A stretch of 6,769 bases of DNA, taken from contig JASLDF010000010.1 in NCBI GenBank assembly GCA_030151635.1, positions 1-6,769 of the forward strand, written 5' to 3'. The position numbers and the translations under genes were made by a program. Shown here piece after piece: positions 1 through 6,465 of this stretch. The notes under the pieces are model-generated. The model did not search any database. It had not been told where the DNA came from and worked only from the letters and a program-made list of their open reading frames with translations. Positions within the stretch are counted from its first letter, which is position 1. Every line of letters begins with the position of its first letter. The stretch is from Bacteroides sp. (GTDB taxonomy: Bacteria > Bacteroidota > Bacteroidia > Bacteroidales > Bacteroidaceae).

Positions 1-605
1 TGACCTACTGAAAAAAGAACTCCCGGTAAGTATAAATAGTTTTTATTGAACGAGGCTGTTGGATTAGCCATATTTACACGACCTGATTTGGGAGCGAAAA
101 CTTCTAAAGGAAAAGCTGATTGTATACCGGTACTTAAGTTCCCTGCAAGTTCTACACCAGGAATACCATAATAAACAACTTGATCTTTAAGTTTGTATAT
201 GCCTTGTCCAAGGAGCAGTGTGTTAATTTGGGTTACGTGATGGAACTGCTCATCAACCCCTTTAAGAGTGACCATGCTCTGTTTTTCTCTGAACTTGACC
301 ATCGCATTTTCTTCAAGCGTAAGGGTATAGTTCTCGATAAAAGTCTGTTTGTCTATTTTTTGAGTTAATAGAGAGTCGTTTATTATAAATTTACCTTGGG
401 TAGGTAAGACCTTTAACTCAGGATCAAATGCAGAAAAAAAACTAGCTACAGACTCTTGAAATCCATTAAACACGGAAAGTGTACAGATTAGAGTAAGGGT
501 AGCTAGAGCTATTCCACAAATAGATATGGAAGAAATAACATTGATTGCGTTATGCTTTTTCTTTGAAAAAAGATAACGCAAAGCTATGTTTAATTCTAAT
601 TTCAC
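1..605 (-). CDS. FtsX-family ABC transporter permease, LolC/LolE-like (partial, C-terminus outside window)
   Basis: An open frame of 201 codons starts at GTG (605-603) and runs off the left edge without a stop. It encodes the N-terminal part of an inner-membrane permease of the FtsX/MacB/LolCE class. A short basic cytoplasmic stretch (about residues 1-20, with SKKKHN) is followed by one hydrophobic segment (about 21-46) ending in SVFNGFQ. This resembles the ISxISIxGI...LSVxNGF signature at the first membrane helix of LolC/LolE. The rest (about 50-201) is a soluble, beta-rich extracytoplasmic domain of the MacB-periplasmic type. Family members work with an ATPase to move lipoproteins or other substrates out of the inner membrane; the lipoprotein role here is inferred. 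The GTG start shares the bases GTGA with the rbfA stop, which suggests translational coupling and supports this unusual start. The ATPase partner and the three C-terminal helices are not in the window. Confidence 0.87.
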   Translation of the reverse strand, partial: MKLELNIALRYLFSKKKHNAINVISSISICGIALATLTLICTLSVFNGFQESVASFFSAFDPELKVLPTQGKFIINDSLLTQKIDKQTFIENYTLTLEENAMVKFREKQSMVTLKGVDEQFHHVTQINTLLLGQGIYKLKDQVVYYGIPGVELAGNLSTGIQSAFPLEVFAPKSGRVNMANPTASFNKNYLYLPGVLFSVG

Positions 606-934
606 TTCAATAGGGTTTCAATTCTATCGGCGTAATCTAAAGATTCGTCAATGAAGAATTTTAAGTTAGGAATGATTCGAAGTGAGTGTCTAAGTCTTTT
701 TCCTAAATCGAAACGGATTTCACGAGTGTTAGCAGTAATCGCTTCTATAAGCTCATCGCGTTTATTGTTAGGGAATACACTTAAATAAACTTTAGCAATG
801 CTTAAGTCTGGAGTGATTCTTACTTCAGTAATTGAGATGATAATACCAGTAGTAGCTTTTGTTTGTAGAAGAAAAATATCTCCAAGCTCTTTTTGTATTA
901 ATCTTGATATCTTTTGTTGTCTTGTAGTTTCCAT
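602..934 (-). CDS. rbfA: 30S ribosome-binding factor A
   Basis: A 110-residue protein of the usual RbfA length. RbfA is a small cytoplasmic KH-fold protein that binds the immature 30S subunit near the 5' end of 16S rRNA and helps late maturation and cold adaptation. Visible family features are the N-terminal helix METTRQQKISRLIQKELGDI, the first beta/alpha unit ITEVRITPDLSIAKVYLSVF (about 35-54), and the conserved C-terminal block with RFDLGKRLRHSLRIIPNLKF (about 74-93) followed by FxxDESLDYADRIETLL. This gives the kinked KH type II fold. The ATG start lies 6 bp after the methyltransferase stop, and the TGA stop overlaps the GTG of the downstream permease. The gene therefore sits inside a polycistronic minus-strand unit with no promoter of its own that I can see. 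Confidence 0.96.
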   Translation of the reverse strand: METTRQQKISRLIQKELGDIFLLQTKATTGIIISITEVRITPDLSIAKVYLSVFPNNKRDELIEAITANTREIRFDLGKRLRHSLRIIPNLKFFIDESLDYADRIETLLK

Positions 935-940
935 AAATAA

Positions 941-1579
941 TTATCGTTTTCTAATCATTGTTAGTCCGTCGCGCAAAGGTAATATAACTTTTTCAACTCT
1001 ATTGTCATTTGCAATATAGTTGTTGAAGGCTTTAATACCTATAGTTTGCCAATCGTTATCTTTAGGTGTTTCAGTTACGTGTCCATCCCAAAGTGTATTA
1101 TCAGCTAAAATATACCCTCCTTTAGACAGTTGTTTCAATGTCATTTCATAATAGGCAATGTAATCTCTTTTATCACCATCTATGAAAGCCATATCAAAAG
1201 TAATATCTAGCGTAGGAACAATGTCAATCGCATTACCTATGATAAACTCTATATTCTTAGCATAGGGTGAATTTTCTATCCATGGTCTAGTAAAATCTTC
1301 TTGTTCATCGTTAATCTCGAACGTGTATATTTTACCATTCTCGGGTAGTCCTTCTGCCATGCATAGGGCAGAATATCCACTATATGTCCCTATTTCTAGG
1401 ATATAATTAGGGCGAATCATTTGAGTAAATAACTTCAAGATTCGCCCCTGTATGTGTCCAGAGGCCATTCGCGGGCGAAGTAGATTAACATGTGTTGCTC
1501 TAATGAGCGCTTTTAAGTAATCATTTTCGGGGTCGCTGTGATCTTCAATATATTGATCTATAGCCTCGGAATTTATCAT
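941..1579 (-). CDS. Class I SAM-dependent O-methyltransferase (TrmR/COMT-like, Methyltransf_3 family)
   Basis: A 212-residue cytoplasmic methyltransferase of the small, metal-dependent COMT-like family. SAM motif I is at 61-70 (LEIGTYSGYS), the acidic residue after the second strand is in TFEIN (86-90), and the metal-binding set is Asp134 in AFIDGDK (131-137) plus Asp160-Asn161 in ADNTLWDG. The family includes catechol and caffeoyl-CoA O-methyltransferases. Its bacterial member TrmR methylates 5-hydroxyuridine at tRNA position 34. The neighbouring ribosome maturation gene rbfA makes a tRNA or translation-related substrate more plausible than a small catechol, but that is inference. The gene begins 15 bp after the pyk stop and ends 6 bp before rbfA, so co-transcription is likely. 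All key family residues appear intact. The exact substrate cannot be read from the sequence. Confidence 0.9.
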   Translation of the reverse strand: MINSEAIDQYIEDHSDPENDYLKALIRATHVNLLRPRMASGHIQGRILKLFTQMIRPNYILEIGTYSGYSALCMAEGLPENGKIYTFEINDEQEDFTRPWIENSPYAKNIEFIIGNAIDIVPTLDITFDMAFIDGDKRDYIAYYEMTLKQLSKGGYILADNTLWDGHVTETPKDNDWQTIGIKAFNNYIANDNRVEKVILPLRDGLTMIRKR

Positions 1580-1594
1580 TTCAAATTATCTTAA

Positions 1595-3049
1595 TTATAG
1601 ATAACGGTTGCTGTTTGGAAGAACAGTAGCTATACCATCATTTTCTAGTACATCACCAACAGTGTTGATTTCTAGGAATGAAGTTCTAGCGTTTCTCTTA
1701 CCACCACTTAAGTAGCAAACCATATCTTCAAGAGTTAAACGACCTTCAGCTACAAGGTGTTGTAGAGCTGCGAAGTAGTATTCTTGACCGTTTGCTTTTT
1801 CTGGCATGAAGATAGCTTCAACACCATAAGAAAGTGCAAGGTGACGTAGAGTTTTTTCTTTGTAACAGATTGCAAGAACTGGGCTCTTACCTCTGAAAGC
1901 AGCTAAGTTACGAGCAGTTCTACCACTGTAGCTATCAGTAATGATAGCACCGATAGGCATCAATTGGCTTGATTTAACAGCTTGTTTAGCTAAGAATGCA
2001 GTAATATCAGGATTAACCAAAGGAACTCTAATGTCATTTTCGTTCAATTTGTCGATCTCTGCTTGAGCTGCAATTGTAGCCATAGTTTTAACAGCTTCAA
2101 CTGGGTATTTACCGTAAGCAGTTTCACCACTAAGCATTAAAGCATCAGTACGATAGTAAATAGCATTAGCAATATCAGTAACCTCGGCACGTGTTGGACG
2201 TGGGTTGTTAATCATTGTGTGCAACATTTGAGTAGCAACAATAACTGGTTTTTTAGCAAGGATACATTTTTTGATAATGATACGTTGGATACCAGGGATG
2301 CGTTCTTGAGGAACTTCAATACCTAGGTCACCACGAGCTACCATGATACCATCTGCGTGTTCAATAATTTCGTCGATATTATCGATACCTTCTTGGTTTT
2401 CGATTTTAGCGATGATTTTGATGTCGCTGTTAGTTGTAGCAAGGATTTCTTTGATGTCAAAGATATCTTGTTTGTTTCTTACGAAAGAGTGAGCGATGAA
2501 ATCAATATCTTTTTTCATAGCGAAATGGATATTGTTTCTATCTTTTTCTGTAAGAGATGGAAGTTTGATACGAGCGCCAGGAACGTTCACACTCTTGCGG
2601 CTAGCTAGAGTTGAGTCATTCATAACTTCACAAATCAAATGATCATCTTCTTTACCTGTAATTTTAAGGTCGATTTCACCATCATCGATAAGTACATCAA
2701 AACCAACTTCTACGTCGTTGATGAAGTTAGGGTATGAAACAGCGATACAGCTTTTTGTTGTTTTTCTTTCAGGATCACCAACAATGATAACTTTATCACC
2801 AGTCTTGTAGTCGATTGGCTCGTCGCAAGCTGTTGTTCTAACTTCAGGACCTTTAGTATCAATAAGCAATGCAATCTTATTAGAAACTTTTCTAACATTT
2901 TCAATCAAGACTTCAAGTCCTTCTTGGTTAGCGTGTGCTGTATTCATACGAACAACGTTCATACCAGCAGCATAAAGTTCTTTGATAAAGTCAACATCGC
3001 AGCGTCTATCTGAGATAGAAGCAACAATCTTAGTTTGTTTACGCATCAT
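1595..3049 (-). CDS. pyk: Pyruvate kinase
   Basis: A 484-residue glycolytic enzyme that converts phosphoenolpyruvate and ADP to pyruvate and ATP. Motifs, numbered from the start chosen here, are RMNTAHA (34-40), the DTKGPEVRT substrate/metal region (64-72), a B-domain insert with DDGEI, the catalytic-lysine motif IIAKIEN (212-218, Lys215), ARGDLG (238-243), ATQML...PTRAEVTDIANAI, and MLSGETAYGKYP (305-316). A C-terminal regulatory domain contains SGRTARNLAAFRGKSP. The frame stays open to an ATG at 3088, but that start would overlap aroQ by 8 bp and add 13 residues unlike the family. I prefer ATG 3049, or the adjacent ATG at 3046, just before RKQTKIVAS. Position 38 is Ala where muscle and E. 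coli enzymes have the potassium-ligand Ser. The gene lies 31 bp after aroQ and 15 bp before the methyltransferase, in one operon. Confidence 0.96.
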   Translation of the reverse strand: MMRKQTKIVASISDRRCDVDFIKELYAAGMNVVRMNTAHANQEGLEVLIENVRKVSNKIALLIDTKGPEVRTTACDEPIDYKTGDKVIIVGDPERKTTKSCIAVSYPNFINDVEVGFDVLIDDGEIDLKITGKEDDHLICEVMNDSTLASRKSVNVPGARIKLPSLTEKDRNNIHFAMKKDIDFIAHSFVRNKQDIFDIKEILATTNSDIKIIAKIENQEGIDNIDEIIEHADGIMVARGDLGIEVPQERIPGIQRIIIKKCILAKKPVIVATQMLHTMINNPRPTRAEVTDIANAIYYRTDALMLSGETAYGKYPVEAVKTMATIAAQAEIDKLNENDIRVPLVNPDITAFLAKQAVKSSQLMPIGAIITDSYSGRTARNLAAFRGKSPVLAICYKEKTLRHLALSYGVEAIFMPEKANGQEYYFAALQHLVAEGRLTLEDMVCYLSGGKRNARTSFLEINTVGDVLENDGIATVLPNSNRYL

Positions 3050-3080
3050 AAAATATTTATATTTAATACATCTAAAAAAA

Positions 3081-3503
3081 TCATTCATGTAAAGCTAAAG
3101 CTTCAATAGCTAGTTTATAGGATTTGAGTCCAAAACCACAAATAACACCTAAGCAGCCAGCAGCAATCATCGAGTGATGTCTGTATTCCTCTCTACTTTG
3201 AGTGTTAGAAATATGTACTTCGATTACGGGGGTAGTGATAGATCGTATTGCATCTAGTAATGCAATAGATGTATGAGTATATGCACCTGCATTTAAAATA
3301 ATACCATCATAGTCAAAGCCTACTTCTTGAAGCTTATCAATTAGTTCTCCTTCGATATTAGATTGAAAGTATGATAGGTTAACGTCGGGATATTCCTTAA
3401 CCAATGTGTCATAGTAATCCTCGACGGATTGGACGCCGTATATTGAGGGCTCGCGTTTGCCCACTAAATTAATATTTGGTCCGTTAATAATGAGAACTTT
3501 CAT
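3081..3503 (-). CDS. aroQ: 3-dehydroquinate dehydratase, type II
   Basis: A 140-residue enzyme of the small dodecameric type II family, which converts 3-dehydroquinate to 3-dehydroshikimate in the shikimate pathway to aromatic amino acids. The N-terminal signature is NGPNINLVGKREPSIYG (8-23) and holds the flexible-lid Arg17 and catalytic Tyr22. The other active-site blocks are QSNIEGELID (47-56), LNAGAYTHTS (70-79) with Asn71 and His77, and EVHISN (95-100) with catalytic His97, followed by REEYRHHS with Arg108. Length and residues match an intact enzyme. It is the first gene of the minus-strand run and diverges from xerD. The -7 box at 3565-3558 would give a leader of roughly 48 nt. Pairing with pyk is notable because both enzymes belong to routes that draw on PEP. 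Confidence 0.97.
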   Translation of the reverse strand: MKVLIINGPNINLVGKREPSIYGVQSVEDYYDTLVKEYPDVNLSYFQSNIEGELIDKLQEVGFDYDGIILNAGAYTHTSIALLDAIRSITTPVIEVHISNTQSREEYRHHSMIAAGCLGVICGFGLKSYKLAIEALALHE

Positions 3504-3527
3504 TTTCTATATTTGTATCTTATTTGA

Positions 3528-3535
3528 TATCTTTG
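3528..3535 (+). promoter_or_regulatory. Putative -7 box for xerD
   Basis: The plus strand reads TATCTTTG, an exact TAnnTTTG match. It would place the transcription start near 3542 and leave a leader of about 57 nt before the xerD ATG. The -33 region is T-rich but lacks a clear TTTG at the usual spacing. A second match, TATATTTG, lies 20 bp upstream at 3508-3515 and is an alternative. This box forms a 9-bp inverted repeat with the opposite-strand box at 3558-3566. Confidence 0.45.
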
Positions 3536-3557
3536 TTTAGAAATTGATATTACGCCA

Positions 3558-3565
3558 CAAAGATA
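3558..3565 (-). promoter_or_regulatory. Putative -7 box for the aroQ-pyk-methyltransferase-rbfA-permease operon
   Basis: On the minus strand the bases read TATCTTTG, an exact match to the Bacteroidota primary sigma factor -7 consensus TAnnTTTG. Transcription would start near 3551, about 48 nt before the aroQ ATG. The matching -33 element is weak: at the expected distance there is only a T-rich stretch with no good TTTG. I see no other candidate in the short gaps between the downstream genes, so this would serve the whole run. Confidence 0.5.
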
Positions 3566-3598
3566 TTAAATTTTTATCGAGAAATAAATATTTTTTTC

Positions 3599-4501
3599 AT
3601 GAATAACGAACAACTTCCCACTGTTGTTTTAGAATACCAACAATATCTCCAATTGGAGAAATCCCTTTCTACAAATACGCTAGACGCATATATGTCCGAT
3701 TTAGACAAGCTAATAGCATTTGTGAAGGCTGATAATTTAGCCATTTTTAACTTGACACTAAACGATTTACATTGTTTTGTGTCTGGTTTACATGATATTG
3801 GGATTCATCCAAGATCACAAGCCCGCATTATATCTGGAGTGAAATCATTTTTTCATTATTTGCAAATCGAAAATCTCATTGAAGACGATCCCTCGGTATT
3901 ATTAGAAAGTCCTAAAATAGGATTCAAAATTCCAGAAGTATTGTCTGTTGAAGAAATCGATTTAATTTTAACATCGATTGATGTAAGTACACCAGAAGGT
4001 CAACGTAACCGTGCAATAATTGAAACATTATATAGTTGTGGTTTGCGTGTTTCCGAATTAACAAGCTTAAAAATATCAAATATATATGTTGACGAGGAAT
4101 TTGTACTTGTCGATGGGAAGGGAAGAAAACAGCGCCTAGTGCCAATTTCACAAAAGGCATTGCAGGAAATTAAAAATTACCTATATATAAGGAATGAAGT
4201 TCCAGTGAAGAAAGGTTATGAAGATGTCTTGTTTTTGAATCGCCGTGGTAAGGATTTATCTCGTGTTATGATTTTTAATATCATAAAAAAATATAGTGAG
4301 GAAGCTGGAGTAAGCAAAAATGTAAGTCCACATACTTTCAGGCACTCTTTTGCAACTCATCTGCTTGAAGGAGGGGCAAACCTTCGAGCAATTCAGAGTA
4401 TGTTAGGACATGAATCGATTGTAACAACAGAAATTTACACGCACTTGGATAAATCGAGAATAAGACAAGAAATATTAGAATTTCATCCTCGAAATAAGTA
4501 A
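3599..4501 (+). CDS. xerD: Site-specific tyrosine recombinase XerD (XerC/XerD family)
   Basis: A 300-residue tyrosine recombinase of typical Xer length. Xer proteins resolve chromosome dimers at the dif site near the replication terminus, working with FtsK at the division septum. Residues 1-100 form the SAM-like N-terminal core-binding domain (LEYQQYLQLEKSLSTNTLDAY; SARI-type helix around 72-90). Residues 110-298 form the catalytic domain with the full set: Arg150 (CGLRVSEL), Lys174 in the beta hairpin (DGKGRKQR), His245 and Arg248 (PHTFRHSFATH), His271 (MLGHESI) and nucleophile Tyr280 (EIYTHLD). The stable chromosomal neighbourhood and lack of nearby mobile genes favour a housekeeping Xer over an integron or transposon integrase. 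XerC and XerD are hard to tell apart without a tree, so the letter is tentative. It is transcribed divergently from aroQ and its ATG follows an A/T-rich leader. Confidence 0.93.
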   Translation: MNNEQLPTVVLEYQQYLQLEKSLSTNTLDAYMSDLDKLIAFVKADNLAIFNLTLNDLHCFVSGLHDIGIHPRSQARIISGVKSFFHYLQIENLIEDDPSVLLESPKIGFKIPEVLSVEEIDLILTSIDVSTPEGQRNRAIIETLYSCGLRVSELTSLKISNIYVDEEFVLVDGKGRKQRLVPISQKALQEIKNYLYIRNEVPVKKGYEDVLFLNRRGKDLSRVMIFNIIKKYSEEAGVSKNVSPHTFRHSFATHLLEGGANLRAIQSMLGHESIVTTEIYTHLDKSRIRQEILEFHPRNK

Positions 4502-4520
4502 TTTGCCAACAAAGACTATT

Positions 4521-4548
4521 ATTAATCACATATTTATAGTAGATTAAT
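4521..4548 (+). other. Weak AT-rich inverted repeat downstream of xerD
   Basis: ATTAATC (4521-4527) and GATTAAT (4542-4548) are perfect 7-bp inverted arms around a 14-nt loop, 20 bp after the xerD stop. The stem is almost all A/T and no T-run follows, so it is a poor intrinsic terminator. No better terminator is visible between xerD and the next promoter. It may be chance in an AT-rich spacer. Confidence 0.2.
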
Positions 4549-4612
4549 GATAATAAAAGAATTAGAGTGAATAAAAAATATTAAATTTGACTCAATTTGA
4601 TGTTAAATACTT

Positions 4613-4644
4613 TTTGTAGTTACACTTTGTATTTAATATCTTTG
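4613..4644 (+). promoter_or_regulatory. Bacteroidota-type promoter of the OmpA/TPR lipoprotein gene
   Basis: TTTG at 4613-4616 and TATCTTTG at 4637-4644 are separated by 20 bp, an excellent fit to the -33/-7 promoter pattern of Bacteroidota. Transcription would start near 4651 and give a leader of about 24 nt rich in A and T. The promoter lies inside the longer open frame that begins at 4597, so it rules out the upstream start codons and sets the lipoprotein start at 4675 or 4678. Confidence 0.78.
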
Positions 4645-4674
4645 TACGAGATTATAAACATTAAATTTAAACCA

Positions 4675-6369
4675 ATGATGACTAAAAAGTTGTATTTGCC
4701 ATTGCTTGTGGCATTAGTTGTTGCGCTTTCTTCTTGTGGTAGCAAGATGGGAGGCCTATCTTCAGACTACTTTACTACTACTCCAGCTGTCTTAGAAGCT
4801 GTAGGAGGTAAAGTACCTGTAACTATTAACGGAAAATTCCCTGAAAAATACTTTAACAAAAATGCTGTTGTTGAAGTAACTCCTATCATTAAATGGAATG
4901 GTGGCGAGGCTAAAGGTAAAACTGCAGTTTTCCAAGGCGAGAAAGTAGAAGGTAATAACCAAGCTATTTCTTACAAATTTGGTGGTAACTACACAATGAA
5001 TGCTGAGTTTGATTATGTTCCAGAAATGGCTAATTCAGGTCTATACCTTGAGTTTACAGCTAAAAAAGGAAAGAAAAAACTTACTATTCCTGCTGTAAGA
5101 ATTGCTGATGGTGTAATTTCTACATCTCAATTGATTAATAATACTGTTGCTTCAGCTAACCCAGGTCTTGGCGAAGATGAATTCCAACGTATTATCAAAG
5201 AAGCTTACAATGAAAACATTATGTTCCTTATCCAACAAGCTAACTTACGTTCAAGCGAGTTGAAAAAAGCAACTAATTTCAACAAAGAAGCTTCTAACAT
5301 CAATCTTGCTGAAAACAAGAGAATCAGTAGCATTGAAGTATCTGCTTACGCTTCTCCTGATGGTGGTATGAAACTAAACTCAGGTCTAGCACAAAACCGT
5401 GAAAAAAACACTAAAAACGTTGTAGCTAAAAATCTTAAGAGAGCTAACCTTGCTGCTCCAATTGACGCTAAATACACAGCTCAAGACTGGGAAGGTTTTA
5501 AAGAATTAGTTTCTAAATCTAACATTCAAGATAAAGATCTAATCCTTCGCGTGCTTTCTATGTACTCTAATCCAGAACAAAGAGAAGCAGAAATCAAAAA
5601 TATCTCTTCTGTTTATTCTAACTTAGCTAGTGAAATCCTTCCTCAATTGAGACGTACTCGCTTAACTCTTAACTACGATATCATCGGTAAATCTGATGAG
5701 GAAATCGCTAGTTTAGCAAAAGTTAATGCTAAAGAACTAACAGTTGAAGAACTTCTTTATGCTGCTACTTTAACAGATAATGCTAACGAAAAAGCAACTA
5801 TCTACACTAAAGTAACTGATCTTTACCCAAGAGACTACCGTGGTTATAACAACCTTGGTAAACTTGCTTTCGAAGCTGGTCAACTTGTAAAAGCTGAATC
5901 TTACTTCAACAAAGCTTACTCTATCCAAGCTGCTCCTGAAGTTAGCGTGAACTTAGGTCTTATTGCTCTTGCAAAAGAAAACAAAGCTGCTGCTGCAACT
6001 TACCTAGGTAAAGCTGCTGGTGCTAAAGACTTCAACGAAGCAATGGGTAACCTTTATGTAGCTCAAGGTGAGTATGACAACGCTGTACGTTCTTTCGGTG
6101 ACGTTAAAACTAATAGTGCTGCTCTTGCTCAAATCTTAGCTAAAGATTACAACAAAGCTAAAAATACATTGAACAATGTTGAGAAAGCTGACGCTTACAC
6201 AGACTACCTAAAAGCTGTTGTTGGTGCTAGAACTAACAATACTTCAATGGTTGTAGAGAACCTTTCTAAAGCTATTGCTCAAGATCGTTCATTAGCTAAA
6301 AAAGCTGCTAAAGACTTAGAATTCTCTAAATACTTTACAGACGCTGCTTTTGCAAAACTTATCAAATAA
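4675..6369 (+). CDS. Lipoprotein with OmpA-like domain and C-terminal TPR repeats
   Basis: A 564-residue predicted outer-membrane lipoprotein. Residues 1-20 form a lipoprotein signal peptide (two Met, two Lys, then a hydrophobic core) with the lipobox LSSC; Cys21 is the lipidated residue. The following GSKMGGLSSD lacks the acidic cluster used as a surface-export signal in Bacteroidota, so periplasmic orientation is more likely. Residues about 22-190 look beta-rich and hold no domain I can name. Residues about 214-335 resemble an OmpA-like fold: SSIEVSAYASPDG, then NSGLAQNRE, a DWEGF insert and ILPQLRRTRLTLNYDI. Residues about 359-477 hold at least three TPR-like helical pairs, clearest in YNNLGKLAFEAGQLVKAES and GNLYVAQGEYDNAVRSF. 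Lys-Ala-rich helices end the protein. Codons favour AAC, TAC, TTC, GCT, GGT and CGT more than in xerD, suggesting high expression. A structural or scaffold role at the envelope is inferred; the exact function is unknown. It is monocistronic, between its own promoter and terminator. Confidence 0.88.
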   Translation: MMTKKLYLPLLVALVVALSSCGSKMGGLSSDYFTTTPAVLEAVGGKVPVTINGKFPEKYFNKNAVVEVTPIIKWNGGEAKGKTAVFQGEKVEGNNQAISYKFGGNYTMNAEFDYVPEMANSGLYLEFTAKKGKKKLTIPAVRIADGVISTSQLINNTVASANPGLGEDEFQRIIKEAYNENIMFLIQQANLRSSELKKATNFNKEASNINLAENKRISSIEVSAYASPDGGMKLNSGLAQNREKNTKNVVAKNLKRANLAAPIDAKYTAQDWEGFKELVSKSNIQDKDLILRVLSMYSNPEQREAEIKNISSVYSNLASEILPQLRRTRLTLNYDIIGKSDEEIASLAKVNAKELTVEELLYAATLTDNANEKATIYTKVTDLYPRDYRGYNNLGKLAFEAGQLVKAESYFNKAYSIQAAPEVSVNLGLIALAKENKAAAATYLGKAAGAKDFNEAMGNLYVAQGEYDNAVRSFGDVKTNSAALAQILAKDYNKAKNTLNNVEKADAYTDYLKAVVGARTNNTSMVVENLSKAIAQDRSLAKKAAKDLEFSKYFTDAAFAKLIK

Positions 6370-6396
6370 TATTGAATAGTTTTTCATAACATATTG

Positions 6397-6429
6397 AAAG
6401 GGTTATCTCATTGAGATAACCCTTTTTTT
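6397..6429 (+). terminator. Strong rho-independent terminator of the lipoprotein gene
   Basis: AAAGGGTTATCTC (6397-6409) pairs perfectly with GAGATAACCCTTT (6413-6425) around the 3-nt loop ATT. Seven T residues (6423-6429) close the site. It begins 27 bp after the stop codon, as expected for a monocistronic, strongly expressed gene. Confidence 0.93.
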
Positions 6430-6465
6430 GTGATAATCAGTTTCCTTTCATAGGGACATAACAGC

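Noticed and set aside
180..368. Plus-strand open frame of 62 codons
   Set aside because: It lies opposite the FtsX-like permease, whose translation matches a known family. The plus-strand product has no recognisable features.
798..1019. Plus-strand open frame of 73 codons
   Set aside because: It is antisense across the rbfA/methyltransferase junction, both well supported. The hydrophobic look follows from the opposite strand's composition.
2357..2608. Plus-strand open frame of 83 codons
   Set aside because: It is antisense to conserved pyruvate kinase motifs and has no promoter or family signature.
2710..2904. Minus-strand open frame of 64 codons in another frame
   Set aside because: It overlaps pyk in a shifted frame. 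The pyk frame is intact across it, so it is not a frameshift fragment.
3050..3088. N-terminal extension of pyruvate kinase to ATG 3088
   Set aside because: It would overlap the aroQ stop region and add 13 residues unlike the family. ATG 3049 fits the family N-terminus and the A/T-rich leader.
3599..4501. Tyrosine recombinase as an integrase of a mobile element
   Set aside because: Its length, the classic XerC/D motifs and the housekeeping neighbours argue for chromosomal Xer. No other mobile genes or att-like repeats are visible, and the tRNA gene is about 2 kb away with no duplicated 3' end.
3924..4529. Two minus-strand open frames opposite xerD (3924-4160 and 4338-4529)
   Set aside because: They lie mostly antisense to the XerD catalytic domain and show no conserved features.
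4597..4674. N-terminal extension of the lipoprotein to TTG 4597 or ATG 4600
   Set aside because: The extension is occupied by the -33/-7 promoter, and it would bury the lipoprotein signal peptide more than 25 residues inside the protein.
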